A stretch of 64,000 nt of DNA from Flavivirga rizhaonensis (GCF_004791695.1 NZ_SRSO01000027.1:1-64000), one strand, 5' to 3'; counted from the first letter of the stretch, positions 53,501 to 63,560 are shown. Made by a program: numbers and translations. The notes: generated by a model from the letters alone, not told the origin.

Positions 53501-56500
53501 CCTTTGTCAGACCATTAATACTATTACTGCTGATTTTAATTTAACAGCACCAACAGATATCTCATTTACCAATCCTGCTAATGATTCTTCAATAGCTGCA
53601 GAATTTGATGATCCAGATTCTACTGTCGCTCAAGCTAATCTTGATGCTGATATTGCTGCATGGGTTGCTGCTCAAACGGCTATTATTGATGGAAGTATTA
53701 CTAACGGATGTGATCCTGTTGTTACAAGTGATTTTACAAATCAATCTATTACATTTTGTAATTCAGGTTCAATAACAATTACTTGGACAATTACAGATCT
53801 TTGTCAAACTATTAATGTATCAGCTAATTATACATTTACTCAACCAGATGGAATCAGTTTCACTAATCCATCTGGAAACACAGCTAATTCTTGTGATTTT
53901 GACAATGATGATCCTGCGGTCGCTCAAGCTAATCTTGATGCTGACATTGCTGCTTGGGTTACTGCTCAAACTGCTGTAATTACAGGTAGTCTATCTGGAG
54001 GATCACCAGCTGTAAGCAATGATTTCACGAATCAATCTATTGACTTATGTACTGGTGGCAGTCTTACGGTTACTTGGACTATTGATGATATTTGTGAAAC
54101 TATAACGCCTACAGCTACGTATTCATTAACTACGCCTACAGTTGTTACATATACAAATCCTGCAGATAACAACGTACAATCTTGTGATTTTGCTGATCAA
54201 ACAGAGGTAAATACAGCATTTGACAATTGGGTGATCGCTCAATCTGCTGCTATTACTATTTCTAATGGCTGTTCACCCGTCCTTTCTAATAACAGTGCTT
54301 CAGTGTCCGCTCCTCTATTATGTGATGGCGGCACGACGACAGTTACGTGGACGATCACGGACCTTTGTCAAACTATTAATATTACTGCTGATTTTAATTT
54401 AACAGCACCGACTGTAATCTCGCTTACAAATCCTGCAGATAACAACGTACAATCTTGTGATTTTGTTGATCAAAATGAGGTAAATACAGCATTTGACAAT
54501 TGGGTGATCGCTCAATCTGCTGCTATTGCTCCCGTCAATGGTTGTACGCCTGTTCTTTCTAATAATAGTAACTTAGTTACTGCGCCAGTCTTATGTGATG
54601 GTGGCACAACAACGGTTACTTGGACGATCACGGACCTTTGTCAAACTATTAATATTACTGCTGATTTTAATTTGACTGTGCCAACTGCAATCTCGTTTAC
54701 GAACCCTGCAGATAGCAACGTTCAATCTTGTGATTTTGATGATCAAAATGAGGTAAATACGGCATTTGACAATTGGGTGATCGCTCAATCTGCTGCCATT
54801 AGTCCTACCAATGGTTGTACGCCTGTTCTTTCTAATAACAGTAACTTAGTGTCTGCTCCTCTATTATGTGATGGTGGTACAGCAACGGTTACTTGGACGA
54901 TTACTGACCTTTGTCAGACCATTAATACTATTACTGCTGATTTTAATTTAACAGCACCAACAGATATCTCATTTACCAATCCTGCTAATGATTCTTCAAT
55001 AGCTGCAGAATTTGATGATCCAGATTCTACTGTCGCTCAAGCTAATCTTGATGCTGATATTGCTGCATGGGTTGCTGCTCAAACGGCTATTATTGATGGA
55101 AGTATTACTAACGGATGTGATCCTGTTGTTACAAGTGATTTTACAAATCAATCTATTACATTTTGTAATTCAGGTTCAATAACAATTACTTGGACAATTA
55201 CAGATCTTTGTCAAACTATTAATGTATCAGCTAATTATACATTTACTCAACCAGATGGAATCAGTTTCACTAATCCATCTGGAAACACAGCTAATTCTTG
55301 TGATTTTGACAATGATGATCCTGCGGTCGCTCAAGCTAATCTTGATGCTGACATTGCTGCTTGGGTTACTGCTCAAACTGCTGTAATTACAGGTAGTCTA
55401 TCTGGAGGATCACCTACTGTAAGCAATGATTTCACGAATCAATCTATCGATTTATGTACTGGTGGCAGTATTACAGTCACATGGACCATTGATGATATTT
55501 GTGAAACTTTAACGCCTACAGCAACTTATAATTTAACTACGCCAACGGCAATTACATACACAAACCCTTCAGATGACTCTTCTGATGCATGTGAATTTGG
55601 TACAACAGACCTTGTTGTTTCTCAAGCTAATTTAGATTCAGATATAGCTGCATGGGTTTCTGGTCAAACTGCTGCTATTAATAGTAGTATACTTGGAGGG
55701 TGTTCTCCAATAGTGACTAGTAATTTTCTTAATCAATCTATTGACTTTTGTACTGGAGGAGCAATTACCATTACTTGGACTATAGAAGATTTATGTGAAA
55801 CAACAACCCAAACCGCAACCTATACATTTACACCACCAACATCCGCTGTTTTTGATCAAACCACATTGCCTGCTGATTTAACAGTAGAATGTGATTTGTT
55901 AACTCCAGCAGAAATACTTACAGCCACAAATTCTTGCGGTAATATCAATGTCGTTTTTACTGAAGTAAGAACCGATGGTGATTGTCCAAATAGATATTCC
56001 CTTTTAAGAACTTGGACGGCAACTAATATTTGTGGGATTGCTACAACACATACTCAAACTGTTACAGTTACAGATAATACACCCCCTGTACTTACATTAC
56101 CAGCTAATCAAACCGCAGAATGTAGTGACGATTTGTCTCCAATAGCTTTTGGTTCAGCTACAGCTACAGATAACTGTGATGCAAATCCATCCATAACCTC
56201 TATTGATGTTACAGCTGAAGGATCATGTCCTGGTACTTTTAAAATTATTCGTACGTGGACAGCTGAAGATGCATGCGGAAACAAAATAAGTGCTGATCAA
56301 GAAATATCTGTATCTGATACTACTGCTCCAGAATTTGTTCAAACAACACTTCCTGGAAATATAGCAATAGAATGTATTAGTGATATTCCAGTTCCAGAAG
56401 ATTTAGATGCTACAGATAATTGTGGAGATGCTTCTGTTGATGTTGTAGATGAAAGAATTGATGGAAGTTCTGATAACAACTTTACTATTAGACGTAGTTA

Positions 56501-57692
56501 TATAGCTATTGACGAATGCGGCAGAACAAATACTCATGTTCAAACAATTATAGTTGAGGACAAAACGCCTCCTGTTTTTGAACAAGCAACACTTCCCCTA
56601 CCTAGTATAACTGTAGAATGTGATGCAATACCAAATCCAGAAGAGTTAAAAGCTACAGATAATTGTGGAGGTGATGTTTCTATTAATGTTGTAGATGAAA
56701 CATCTATTGGTCTTTGCCCAAATAATTATACAATTACTCGTACATGGACAGCTACAGATGAAAGTGGTTTAAAAACGACTTACACACAAGTGATAACAGT
56801 TCAAGATACTAAAGCTCCTGTCCCTGAATCAACTTTTGAAGAGGTTTTAAACGTTAGTTGTACCGATATACCAGACGCACCAGAATTAACTTTTACAGAC
56901 AACTGTTCAACCAATATTACAGTTGCATTCAATGAAACAAACTCATATGAGGAAAATGTATTTGCTGATTATGAAATTGTTAGAACCTGGATAGTAAGAG
57001 ATGAATGTAATAATGAAGAGACTTACACTCAAACACTTCAAGTAGCACTTGACGAAATTATTACAGATTTATCTGCACCAGATTGGTGTTATGATGAAGG
57101 TGCCATTAATATGAATAATTTGTTGCCTAGTGACCTCAATACAAATGGTACTTGGGAATTATTGGAAGGTGATCCTGTTGCAACATTAAATGGCAGCATA
57201 TTTGATCCCTCAAACCTTGAATTAAGCGCAGACTTCTTACCAGAAAGTGGTGGAATTGATTACAGGTTCAGATATACAACTACAGATAATGGCTGTATAA
57301 GCATTACTGAAGTTATTATGAATGTACATGCAGATTGCGTGGTATTACCTTGTGGCGAGAATGATATAACGATTTCAAAAGCTGTCACTCCTAATGGTGA
57401 TGATAGAAATGACTTTTTCTATATCTCGGGGATTGAATTATGTGGATTTACTGCTGAAGTAAAAATATTTAATCGTTGGGGTGCTTTAGTCTTCGAATCT
57501 AATGCCTACCCACTTATAAAAGGAGTGGATAGATATAATAAGCCTCCATCAGGCAGTTGGGAAGGTACTGCCCATAAATCATCCATTGGAAATGCTGGTA
57601 AAGTACCAAATGGAACATATTATTATATAATAACCTTAAAAGATAGTGGATTGAATCCTATTACAGGACCTGTTTACTTAGGAACCAAATAA
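50568..57692 (+). CDS. giant repeat adhesin with T9SS type B C-terminal domain
   Basis: This 2374-residue surface protein has a signal peptide ending TQAQ at about 28, an N-terminal region (30-400), a conserved-repeat segment with a DUF11-like piece (about 400-530), then eleven repeats of about 90-100 residues (about 723-1755). Each begins TNP and contains VQSCDF or a variant, DNWVIAQSAAI or DIAAWVAAQTA, and TVTWTITDLC. Five further repeats of HYR-like type (about 1760-2160, LTVECD, CGNINVVF, RTWTAT) follow. The end (about 2264-2374, AVTPNGDDRNDFFYISGI, IFNRWGALVFES, GTYYYIITLKD) is a gliding-motility-type C-terminal domain that directs export through T9SS. The next gene is the matching PorP/SprF. 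It probably mediates attachment. Confidence 0.93.
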   Translation: MKIFTKHINYHKIILIVFLLISAFTQAQLKKAFAPRFNEAVNGDFTIIANNMISTTATGNYNGGNDNDQFSNLVYVDIDTDDTTFNSSSANFVNPAPTTSCLTIKKVLLYWAAADQEPNELDPNSENQPDWNYNDIKLMLPSETAYTTYTADEVIYRGREDHIGAPHNGHFSNDPYICVKDITSSVVNLIDNSISPYGSYQVANVEGKIGSLNDHNNNLPTGVSGGWQIVFVYESPLLPLKNISIFDGYGHVVNGQGSYNIDFNGFQTVPTGDVNANILIGALEGDLGLDGDRLQIENVSNTFVDLSTSPTSPIRDTNNFFNSKITIDNANFTDRIPASTNTLGFDAAIFQLSNPDNTIINNNQTSATFRLASNKETYGLFLLGLSIDVWSPNLGPIHLTLDTPTTSLNPSASFGASFTVENKGNDDAKSLEISTTLPPQVTLIEPISPALPTGITYNYNTGTNLLEFFVADGVANAGAAAVNVDFDLEIRDECYFLETSCDLQFNLQLEASYTGTQDPSPQSVVSSANLDDCGVGILDPIVIDVIQPTISWQTPINGLDTTIECSDVAGLTTAQALEPVTNKCNLTLTKTPGAFVPNPTCPSSGTYTNTWNFTDACGVTIGDYVQVITIVDTMDPLVSGTILESTVEGCSAADATAPVSTVAALEALGLTIEDCTDDANLQVTSSDSATGTCPVIVTRTYTITDACGNSTTASQIINVTPVAISFTNPTDNNVQSCDFVDQTEVNTAFDNWVIAQSAAIAPVNGCTPVLSNNSSLVTAPVLCDGGTTTVTWTITDLCETINITADFNLTAPTAISFTNPVDNNVQSCDFVDQNEVNTAFDNWVIAQSAAIAPVNGCTPVLSNNSNLVTAPVLCDGGTTTVTWTITDLCQIINITADFNLTVPTAISFTNPADSNVQSCDFDDQNEVNTAFDNWVIAQSAAISPTNGCTPVLSNNSNLVSAPLLCDGGTATVTWTITDLCQTINTITADFNLTAPTDISFTNPANDSSIAAEFDDPDSTVAQANLDADIAAWVAAQTAIIDGSITNGCDPVVTSDFTNQSITFCNSGSITITWTITDLCQTINVSANYTFTQPDGISFTNPSGNTANSCDFDNDDPAVAQANLDADIAAWVTAQTAVITGSLSGGSPAVSNDFTNQSIDLCTGGSLTVTWTIDDICETITPTATYSLTTPTVVTYTNPADNNVQSCDFADQTEVNTAFDNWVIAQSAAITISNGCSPVLSNNSASVSAPLLCDGGTTTVTWTITDLCQTINITADFNLTAPTVISLTNPADNNVQSCDFVDQNEVNTAFDNWVIAQSAAIAPVNGCTPVLSNNSNLVTAPVLCDGGTTTVTWTITDLCQTINITADFNLTVPTAISFTNPADSNVQSCDFDDQNEVNTAFDNWVIAQSAAISPTNGCTPVLSNNSNLVSAPLLCDGGTATVTWTITDLCQTINTITADFNLTAPTDISFTNPANDSSIAAEFDDPDSTVAQANLDADIAAWVAAQTAIIDGSITNGCDPVVTSDFTNQSITFCNSGSITITWTITDLCQTINVSANYTFTQPDGISFTNPSGNTANSCDFDNDDPAVAQANLDADIAAWVTAQTAVITGSLSGGSPTVSNDFTNQSIDLCTGGSITVTWTIDDICETLTPTATYNLTTPTAITYTNPSDDSSDACEFGTTDLVVSQANLDSDIAAWVSGQTAAINSSILGGCSPIVTSNFLNQSIDFCTGGAITITWTIEDLCETTTQTATYTFTPPTSAVFDQTTLPADLTVECDLLTPAEILTATNSCGNINVVFTEVRTDGDCPNRYSLLRTWTATNICGIATTHTQTVTVTDNTPPVLTLPANQTAECSDDLSPIAFGSATATDNCDANPSITSIDVTAEGSCPGTFKIIRTWTAEDACGNKISADQEISVSDTTAPEFVQTTLPGNIAIECISDIPVPEDLDATDNCGDASVDVVDERIDGSSDNNFTIRRSYIAIDECGRTNTHVQTIIVEDKTPPVFEQATLPLPSITVECDAIPNPEELKATDNCGGDVSINVVDETSIGLCPNNYTITRTWTATDESGLKTTYTQVITVQDTKAPVPESTFEEVLNVSCTDIPDAPELTFTDNCSTNITVAFNETNSYEENVFADYEIVRTWIVRDECNNEETYTQTLQVALDEIITDLSAPDWCYDEGAINMNNLLPSDLNTNGTWELLEGDPVATLNGSIFDPSNLELSADFLPESGGIDYRFRYTTTDNGCISITEVIMNVHADCVVLPCGENDITISKAVTPNGDDRNDFFYISGIELCGFTAEVKIFNRWGALVFESNAYPLIKGVDRYNKPPSGSWEGTAHKSSIGNAGKVPNGTYYYIITLKDSGLNPITGPVYLGTK
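53240..55414 (+). repeat. recent internal duplication in the adhesin (two identical 768-bp blocks)
   Basis: Bases 53240-54007 and 54647-55414 are identical at every position, 1407 bases (469 codons) apart. Scattered differences occur before and after the blocks. The duplicated unit covers about five adhesin repeats. Such identity at synonymous sites points to a very recent duplication or gene conversion, so this array may vary between strains. Confidence 0.9.
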
Positions 57693-57704
57693 AAAGCATA
57701 ACCT

Positions 57705-58631
57705 ATGAAACTTATTAAACATAACATAATCGCTATTGCATTGTTAAGCTGTACGGTTGGAATTGCACAACAACTACCGCAATTCACACAGTATATGTAC
57801 AATACAATCTCAATAAACCCTGCCTATGCAGGAAGTAGAGAAGCTTTAAGTATTGTTGGATTACATAGAAGCCAATGGGTTGGTTTTAAAGGAGGTCCTA
57901 TAACACAAACACTTTCTGTACATACCCCTCTCAGGAATGATAGAATTGGATTAGGACTAACTTTTATTGAAGATGATTTAGGTCCTCAAAACTACTCATA
58001 CCTGTACGGAGATTTCTCATATACTATTCCTACCGGGAGAAGCGGAAAATTAGCTTTTGGTTTAAAAGGAGGGTTTACCGGTTATAGTTTTGACCAGGAT
58101 TTCATAAATGATCCTACAATAGTTGAAGACGATTTTTTTAGCGGAACAGAAAACCGTTGGGCTCCTAATATTGGCGCTGGTGTCTATTATCATACCAACA
58201 GATTCTATGCAGGCTTGTCTGCTCCCAGAATATTAAACACTGATGAAAATAAACAAGGTGATTATAAAGCTTTAGAGCGTATTAGTTATTATTTCACACT
58301 AGGAGGAGTACTCGACATAAGTAAAAGTTTTAAATTTAAGCCTGCTGGTTTAATAAAAGCAACTAATGGAGCGCCCTTATCGTTCGATCTTACCGCTAAT
58401 TTCTTATACAATGAGAAATTCTGGATAGGAGGATCTTACAGAATTAATGAAAAAACAGCCGCTATTGGTGGTATCGCAGACTTTCAGGTTTCAAGACAGT
58501 TACGTGTAGGTTATGCTTACGAAAAACCAATTTCCGACATAGCCAGTTACACTACAGGAACTCATGAAATATTACTTATATATGAGTTTAAATTCTTAAG
58601 TTCTAAATTAAAATCACCTAGATATTTCTAA
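57705..58631 (+). CDS. PorP/SprF-family type IX secretion membrane protein
   Basis: This 308-residue outer-membrane protein has a signal peptide ending GIAQQ at about 23 and the family start LPQFTQYMYNTISINPAYAG, with LHRSQWVGFKGGPITQTLS and a C-terminal barrel ending FKFLSSKLKSPRYF. PorP/SprF proteins anchor or help export proteins that carry type B C-terminal signals. It starts 12 bases after the adhesin stop, so the two are one unit. Confidence 0.93.
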   Translation: MKLIKHNIIAIALLSCTVGIAQQLPQFTQYMYNTISINPAYAGSREALSIVGLHRSQWVGFKGGPITQTLSVHTPLRNDRIGLGLTFIEDDLGPQNYSYLYGDFSYTIPTGRSGKLAFGLKGGFTGYSFDQDFINDPTIVEDDFFSGTENRWAPNIGAGVYYHTNRFYAGLSAPRILNTDENKQGDYKALERISYYFTLGGVLDISKSFKFKPAGLIKATNGAPLSFDLTANFLYNEKFWIGGSYRINEKTAAIGGIADFQVSRQLRVGYAYEKPISDIASYTTGTHEILLIYEFKFLSSKLKSPRYF

Positions 58632-58644
58632 TAAGATTTTTTAT

Positions 58645-60561
58645 ATGAAAACTAAAAATTACATATTAGTCTGTATCACATTAATGTTAAGCTTTTCTGC
58701 CTTTCCTCAACAAGGAAAACAGAAAAGAGCCGATACATTATTCAATAAATTCTCTTTTGTAAAGGCTGCAAAAGTTTATAGAGAACTTATTCAAAATAAT
58801 TACAACAAAGACTATGCAACTCGTCAATTAGCAGATTGCTATGCGTTTTTAAGAGATCCTAGGAATGCCTCAAGATTTTATAAAAATGTTGTTAAGCAAA
58901 AGAATGTACCTGTTGAATATTATTATAAATATGCACAATCACTTCGTGGTATGAAAAAATACGACGAATCTCAAATTTGGTTACAACGTTTTAAAGATTC
59001 TGGAGGAGTTGTTAATTCTAATGACTTTTCAAAAGATGCCAATTTTATTACCAGTGTCTTTGGTGCGAAACAACAATATTTTTTAGATAGAATTTACTTC
59101 AACTCAAAGTTTAGTGACTTTGGAGCTTTTGAACACAATGGTAAAGTTTACTTTGCATCTACCAGAGACGAAGGCGTTTCTATAAAGCGTTTGTACGGGT
59201 GGAATGAACAACCTTTTCTAGATATTTATGTAGCAGATGTTGGAACCAAAAGAAATGTAGATCATTCTGCAAAAGTAAAAGGAGATGTAAACTCAATATA
59301 TCATGACGGCCCTGTCACCATTACAAAAAATGGTCATACAATGTACTTTTCTAGAAATAACTTCACAGAAGATATCGAAAAAAAGGACAAAAAAGGGTTA
59401 ACTAACATGAAGATATACAGAGCAACTTTGCAAGACAGTATATGGACGAATATTGAAGACCTTTCAATAAATAGCGACGATTTTTCCACACAACATGCCG
59501 CTTTAAATGTTGATGAAACTAAATTGTACTTCTCATCAGATAGGCCTGGTGGATATGGTGGTTCAGATATTTATGTGGTAGATATTAATATTGATGGTAC
59601 ACTAGGAGAACCTCAAAATATAGGTGATGTTGTAAACACAGAAAATTCTGAAGGGTTTCCTTTTATCAATAATGAAGGGGTTTTATTCTTCTCTTCAGAT
59701 GGGCATCCCGGTTTAGGGCTATATGATATTTTCGGAACTATAAAAGGTGAAGATGGTAATATTGCAGATGTTATAAACTTGGGGGTTCCAGTAAACTCTA
59801 ACAAAGATGATTTTTCGTTTACAATGAATCAAAACGGTATCACAGGATATTTTGCATCAAACAGAAAAGGAGGACGTGGAGATGATGATATTTATGCATA
59901 TCATAGAAAACCCGTTTTACATGTTGAAGGTGTTGTTACCGATGCCATTAATACTAACCCAATACCAAACTCAAAAATCACCTTATTTGATGAAAATGAC
60001 AATCAAATTGCCTACATGGAGACAGATGAAAATGGTTATTATCAAATAAATATCGACAGAAATAAAGACTATAAAATTGTTGCGAATCAAGATAAATATA
60101 TAGACGATTATAGAAATTTCACTTCTAAAAACATTCAAACCGAACTTACAACAATTACTGCAAATTTATTGTTGAATCCAAAACCTAATGTTATAAAGCT
60201 TGCTGAATTAAACAATATTTATTTTGATTTCAATAAATATAATATTAGAAAAGATGCTGCTTTAGAACTAGATAAAATTGTTAGCCTAATGCAGAATGAT
60301 TATCCAGATATGGTAATTCGAATTGAGTCCCATACGGATTCAAGAGGGAATCTAACATACAATGATAAATTATCGATAGATAGAGCAAATTCAACTTACG
60401 AATATTTAATTTCTAAGGGTATTGCTCCTGAAAGAATTACAGAGCATCAAGGTTTTGGTGAGCGTAGATTAACTAATGGTTGTGAAGATGGTAAAGATTG
60501 TGAAGAAGAAGACCATCAATTAAACAGACGTACTCAATTTATAGTTGTAAAAATGGAATAA
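58645..60561 (+). CDS. PorE-like OmpA-family protein, copy 1
   Basis: This 638-residue envelope protein has a signal peptide (SP ending AFPQ at about 22), TPR-like helices (about 25-150, RADTLFNKFSFVKAAKVYREL), a beta-propeller of WD40-like PD40 repeats (about 190-420, SSDRPGGYGGSDIY), a carboxypeptidase-regulatory-like domain (about 430-505) and an OmpA peptidoglycan-binding domain (about 525-635, YFDFNKYNIRKDAALELDKI, ESHTDSRG). The order is that of PorE-type proteins which tie the T9SS to the cell wall. It starts 13 bases after the PorP/SprF stop. Confidence 0.9.
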   Translation: MKTKNYILVCITLMLSFSAFPQQGKQKRADTLFNKFSFVKAAKVYRELIQNNYNKDYATRQLADCYAFLRDPRNASRFYKNVVKQKNVPVEYYYKYAQSLRGMKKYDESQIWLQRFKDSGGVVNSNDFSKDANFITSVFGAKQQYFLDRIYFNSKFSDFGAFEHNGKVYFASTRDEGVSIKRLYGWNEQPFLDIYVADVGTKRNVDHSAKVKGDVNSIYHDGPVTITKNGHTMYFSRNNFTEDIEKKDKKGLTNMKIYRATLQDSIWTNIEDLSINSDDFSTQHAALNVDETKLYFSSDRPGGYGGSDIYVVDINIDGTLGEPQNIGDVVNTENSEGFPFINNEGVLFFSSDGHPGLGLYDIFGTIKGEDGNIADVINLGVPVNSNKDDFSFTMNQNGITGYFASNRKGGRGDDDIYAYHRKPVLHVEGVVTDAINTNPIPNSKITLFDENDNQIAYMETDENGYYQINIDRNKDYKIVANQDKYIDDYRNFTSKNIQTELTTITANLLLNPKPNVIKLAELNNIYFDFNKYNIRKDAALELDKIVSLMQNDYPDMVIRIESHTDSRGNLTYNDKLSIDRANSTYEYLISKGIAPERITEHQGFGERRLTNGCEDGKDCEEEDHQLNRRTQFIVVKME

Positions 60562-60641
60562 CAACATGGCATTGACACTGTGTTTAAATAAACAATAGCT
60601 ATTACTATTAGCATATGTTTTTAATTAAAACTAATGACCCC

Positions 60642-62564
60642 ATGAGATTAAAAAATTATATTTTAACAAGTATTATATTGCTACTAGGTTTTTCAGCTCT
60701 TGCGCAATATGGTTCGCAAAAAAGAGCAGATAACCTGTTTAACAAATTTTCGTTTGTTAATGCTGCTCAAGTTTATCATAATCTTATAGAAAAAGACTTT
60801 AATGCCGATTATGCAACCAGACAATTAGCAGATAGCTATGCTTTCTTGAGAAATCCAGACAGTGCAGTAGTTTATTATAGAAAAGCAGTAGAACAACCTA
60901 ATGTTCCCGTAGCATACTATTACAATTACGCACAAGCGTTAAGAGGTATCAAAGAATATAAAGAATCTCGTATTTGGATGAAACGCTTTAAAAAAGCTGG
61001 TGGGGAAATAAACGAAGAGCGATTTTTAAAAGATGCAGATTTTATCAATTCAATCTTTAGTGCGAAACAACAATATTTTTTAAAAGAAGTTAATTTTAAT
61101 TCAAAATATAGTGATTTTGGAGCTTATGAACACGATGGTAATATTTATTTTGCGTCCTCAAGAAATACTGGAGTTTCAACAAAACATATATATGGATGGA
61201 ATGAAGAACCTTTTTTAGACATATATGTTACTGATAAAAATGCTAATGACAGCATTGTGGATCACAAATCTAAGCTTAAAGGTGATCTAAATTCTATTTA
61301 TCATGAAGGTCCAATTACTATAACAAAAGACGGCAAAACCATATATTTTTCAAGAAATAATTATAATGAAAACATTTTAGGAAAAGATGAGGAAGGCATG
61401 ACAAACCTTAAGATTTATAAAGCTTCCTTAATTGAAGATGAATGGACAAACATTGAAGAGCTTCCTTTTAACAGTAATGACTTCTCTAATGGTCACCCTG
61501 CATTAAATAGTGATGGCACAAAATTGTATTTTGCTTCCAACATGCCAGATGGTTTTGGAGGGACAGATATCTACTCTGTAGAAATAAATAATGACGGTTC
61601 TTTTGGAACCCCTCAAAATTTAGGAAACATAGTTAATACTGATAAAAACGAAAGGTTTCCTTTTATTAATAGTGAAGGCGTTCTTTTCTTTGCTTCAGAT
61701 GGACATCCAGGATTGGGTCTTTTGGATATTTTTGGAACCGTTTCAGATAAAAACAATAATATTATTAGCGTTCTAAATCTCGGTGTTCCTGTAAACTCCA
61801 GTAAAGATGATTTTTCATTTTTCATGAATGAAGATGGATTATCTGGATATTTTGCTTCTAATAGAAATGGTGGAGCTGGGGGTGATGATATTTATGCTTA
61901 TGATAGAATCCCTCAACTAAAAATAGAAGGAACAATAACTGATGTAACGACAAATAAACCAGTACCTAATGCCATTGTTACACTACTTGATAGTGATAAT
62001 AAACAAATAGCTCATCTGGAAACAGATGAAGATGGACACTATGAAATAAACATAGATAGAGATGCTGACTATATCGTAAATATCAAAAAAGAGGATTATA
62101 TAGAAGATACTAGGAATGTTACCTCTAAAGGTGTTGAAAATAAAGTGACAAGTATTACTGCAGACTTTAATCTAAATCACATTGTAAAAAAGGTTACTCC
62201 AATTACTGAACTCTATCCTATTTACTTTGACTTTAACAAGTTTGATATTAGACGAGATGGCACTGTAGAATTAGATAGAATAGTTAATTTAATGATGAAT
62301 ATTTACCCTAGCATGGTAATTAAAATAGAATCACATACAGATTCTAGAGGTACATCAGAATACAACAATAGACTATCTTTAGATAGAGCAAATGCCACAT
62401 ACAAATACTTAGTAGAAAAAGGAGTTGATCCTGCCAGAATTACCGAGCATAAAGGTTACGGCAAGCAAAAGTTAGCAAACGATTGTGATGGCACTATTAA
62501 TTGTACTGAAGATCAACATCAATTAAATAGACGTACACAGTTTATTGTTGTAAAAATGGAATAA
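60642..62564 (+). CDS. PorE-like OmpA-family protein, copy 2
   Basis: This 640-residue protein is a paralogue of the previous one over its full length, with the same order of TPR, PD40 propeller, carboxypeptidase-like and OmpA parts (ESHTDSRGTSEYNNRLSLDR). The ATG at 60642 begins the signal peptide RLKNYILTSIILLLGFSALA; an ATG 27 bases upstream would add a charged stretch. Differences are scattered, so the duplication is old. The gap between the copies is 80 bases. It ends the adhesin cluster. Confidence 0.9.
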   Translation: MRLKNYILTSIILLLGFSALAQYGSQKRADNLFNKFSFVNAAQVYHNLIEKDFNADYATRQLADSYAFLRNPDSAVVYYRKAVEQPNVPVAYYYNYAQALRGIKEYKESRIWMKRFKKAGGEINEERFLKDADFINSIFSAKQQYFLKEVNFNSKYSDFGAYEHDGNIYFASSRNTGVSTKHIYGWNEEPFLDIYVTDKNANDSIVDHKSKLKGDLNSIYHEGPITITKDGKTIYFSRNNYNENILGKDEEGMTNLKIYKASLIEDEWTNIEELPFNSNDFSNGHPALNSDGTKLYFASNMPDGFGGTDIYSVEINNDGSFGTPQNLGNIVNTDKNERFPFINSEGVLFFASDGHPGLGLLDIFGTVSDKNNNIISVLNLGVPVNSSKDDFSFFMNEDGLSGYFASNRNGGAGGDDIYAYDRIPQLKIEGTITDVTTNKPVPNAIVTLLDSDNKQIAHLETDEDGHYEINIDRDADYIVNIKKEDYIEDTRNVTSKGVENKVTSITADFNLNHIVKKVTPITELYPIYFDFNKFDIRRDGTVELDRIVNLMMNIYPSMVIKIESHTDSRGTSEYNNRLSLDRANATYKYLVEKGVDPARITEHKGYGKQKLANDCDGTINCTEDQHQLNRRTQFIVVKME

Positions 62565-62588
62565 TTTAAGCTAAATTCAATAATAGTT

Positions 62589-62628
62589 AAAAACCATCAA
62601 GAATTATTTACTTTTTTGATGTTTTTTT
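62589..62628 (+). terminator. terminator of the adhesin/PorE cluster
   Basis: The stem of CATCAA and TTGATG within AAAAACCATCAA (62589-62600) and TTGATG (62616-62621) is followed by a run of eight T. Together with the next hairpin it fills most of the 62565-62898 gap, which holds nothing else recognisable. Confidence 0.65.
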
Positions 62629-62722
62629 TATTTACCTAATTATAATTATAGCTTGAAGTTTATAATAGCAACTTACATCTTGAATAAGATTAATAAAAGA
62701 ATTACTTAATTACGCAGTAAAC

Positions 62723-62754
62723 AAAAATCCCCCCATAAAATGAGAGGATTTTTT
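62723..62754 (+). terminator. second hairpin with T-run
   Basis: AAAAATCC (62723-62730) and GGATTTTT (62747-62754) form an 8-bp stem with a 16-base loop ending in a T-run; it can act on either strand. It may be a backup stop or serve the minus-strand CAP gene. Confidence 0.6.
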
Positions 62755-62898
62755 ACCTAAAGCTAAATTCAATAACAATTAAGTTATCAATAAATAACCA
62801 ATTTAATTATAAATACATGATTAAATCATGCATATTTTGCTAAAAATCAGTACATTAAATAGGTTATATTTTCATTGCCCATCATAAGAAAAGCAATC

Positions 62899-63396
62899 TT
62901 ATTTTTTAATAAAGATATTAGTAAAATACCATCTTCCATTTTCATTTTTCTCTGCTGAAACATCAAAGTTTGTAAAATCACCTTCAATGGTTCCTCTGTG
63001 TCCTTCGCTTTTAATCCAAGCTTTGACAACAGTTTCTGCAGAGCTATATCCGTAAGCAACATTTTCAGACACTTTCTCAGCACCAGCATTCGATTTTAAA
63101 TAATTACTACGAGTAAAAAAATTATCGTGTGATACTTTATTGTTATCTACCATATAGTCTGTATGACTGAATGCTACAGATTTAACAACAGACATATCAC
63201 TTAAGGCATTCAAACCCAATGATACTCTGTAATCGTTAATACGTTTAAGTATTTCTATTTCAATGTCTTTTGCTTCTTGAGCAACAAGGCTTAATTCAAT
63301 AGCATCAGCCTTATCATCAATGCTGTCTGTTGAACAAGAAGTGAGTGTCAACACAGCAAACAGTACCAATAATGGCAGTTTAATTAATGACTTCAT
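62899..63396 (-). CDS. CAP-domain lipoprotein
   Basis: This 165-residue protein has the signal KSLIKLPLLVLFAVLTLTSC with the lipobox Cys at about 21 and a CAP/SCP domain: INDYRVSLGLNALSDMSVVK, AFSHTDYMVDNNKVSHDNFF, EKVSENVAYGYSSAETVV and the end WYFTNIFIKK. The His and Glu expected for a CAP site (SHDNF, SENVAYG) are present. Function unknown; it should sit in the outer membrane. Confidence 0.85.
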   Translation of the reverse strand: MKSLIKLPLLVLFAVLTLTSCSTDSIDDKADAIELSLVAQEAKDIEIEILKRINDYRVSLGLNALSDMSVVKSVAFSHTDYMVDNNKVSHDNFFTRSNYLKSNAGAEKVSENVAYGYSSAETVVKAWIKSEGHRGTIEGDFTNFDVSAEKNENGRWYFTNIFIKK

Positions 63397-63560
63397 AAGT
63401 AGGTAATTTAGATTAGGTTCTGTAAAATTAGCAACCTACTCTGAAGCAAATGTTAATAAAATGTTAAAATCGATTAAAAACACGTATTTTATCGTATAAT
63501 AATGCTTTTAATCGATGAAATACAATTTGTAATAAAAATACCATGAATTTAAACCATAAT

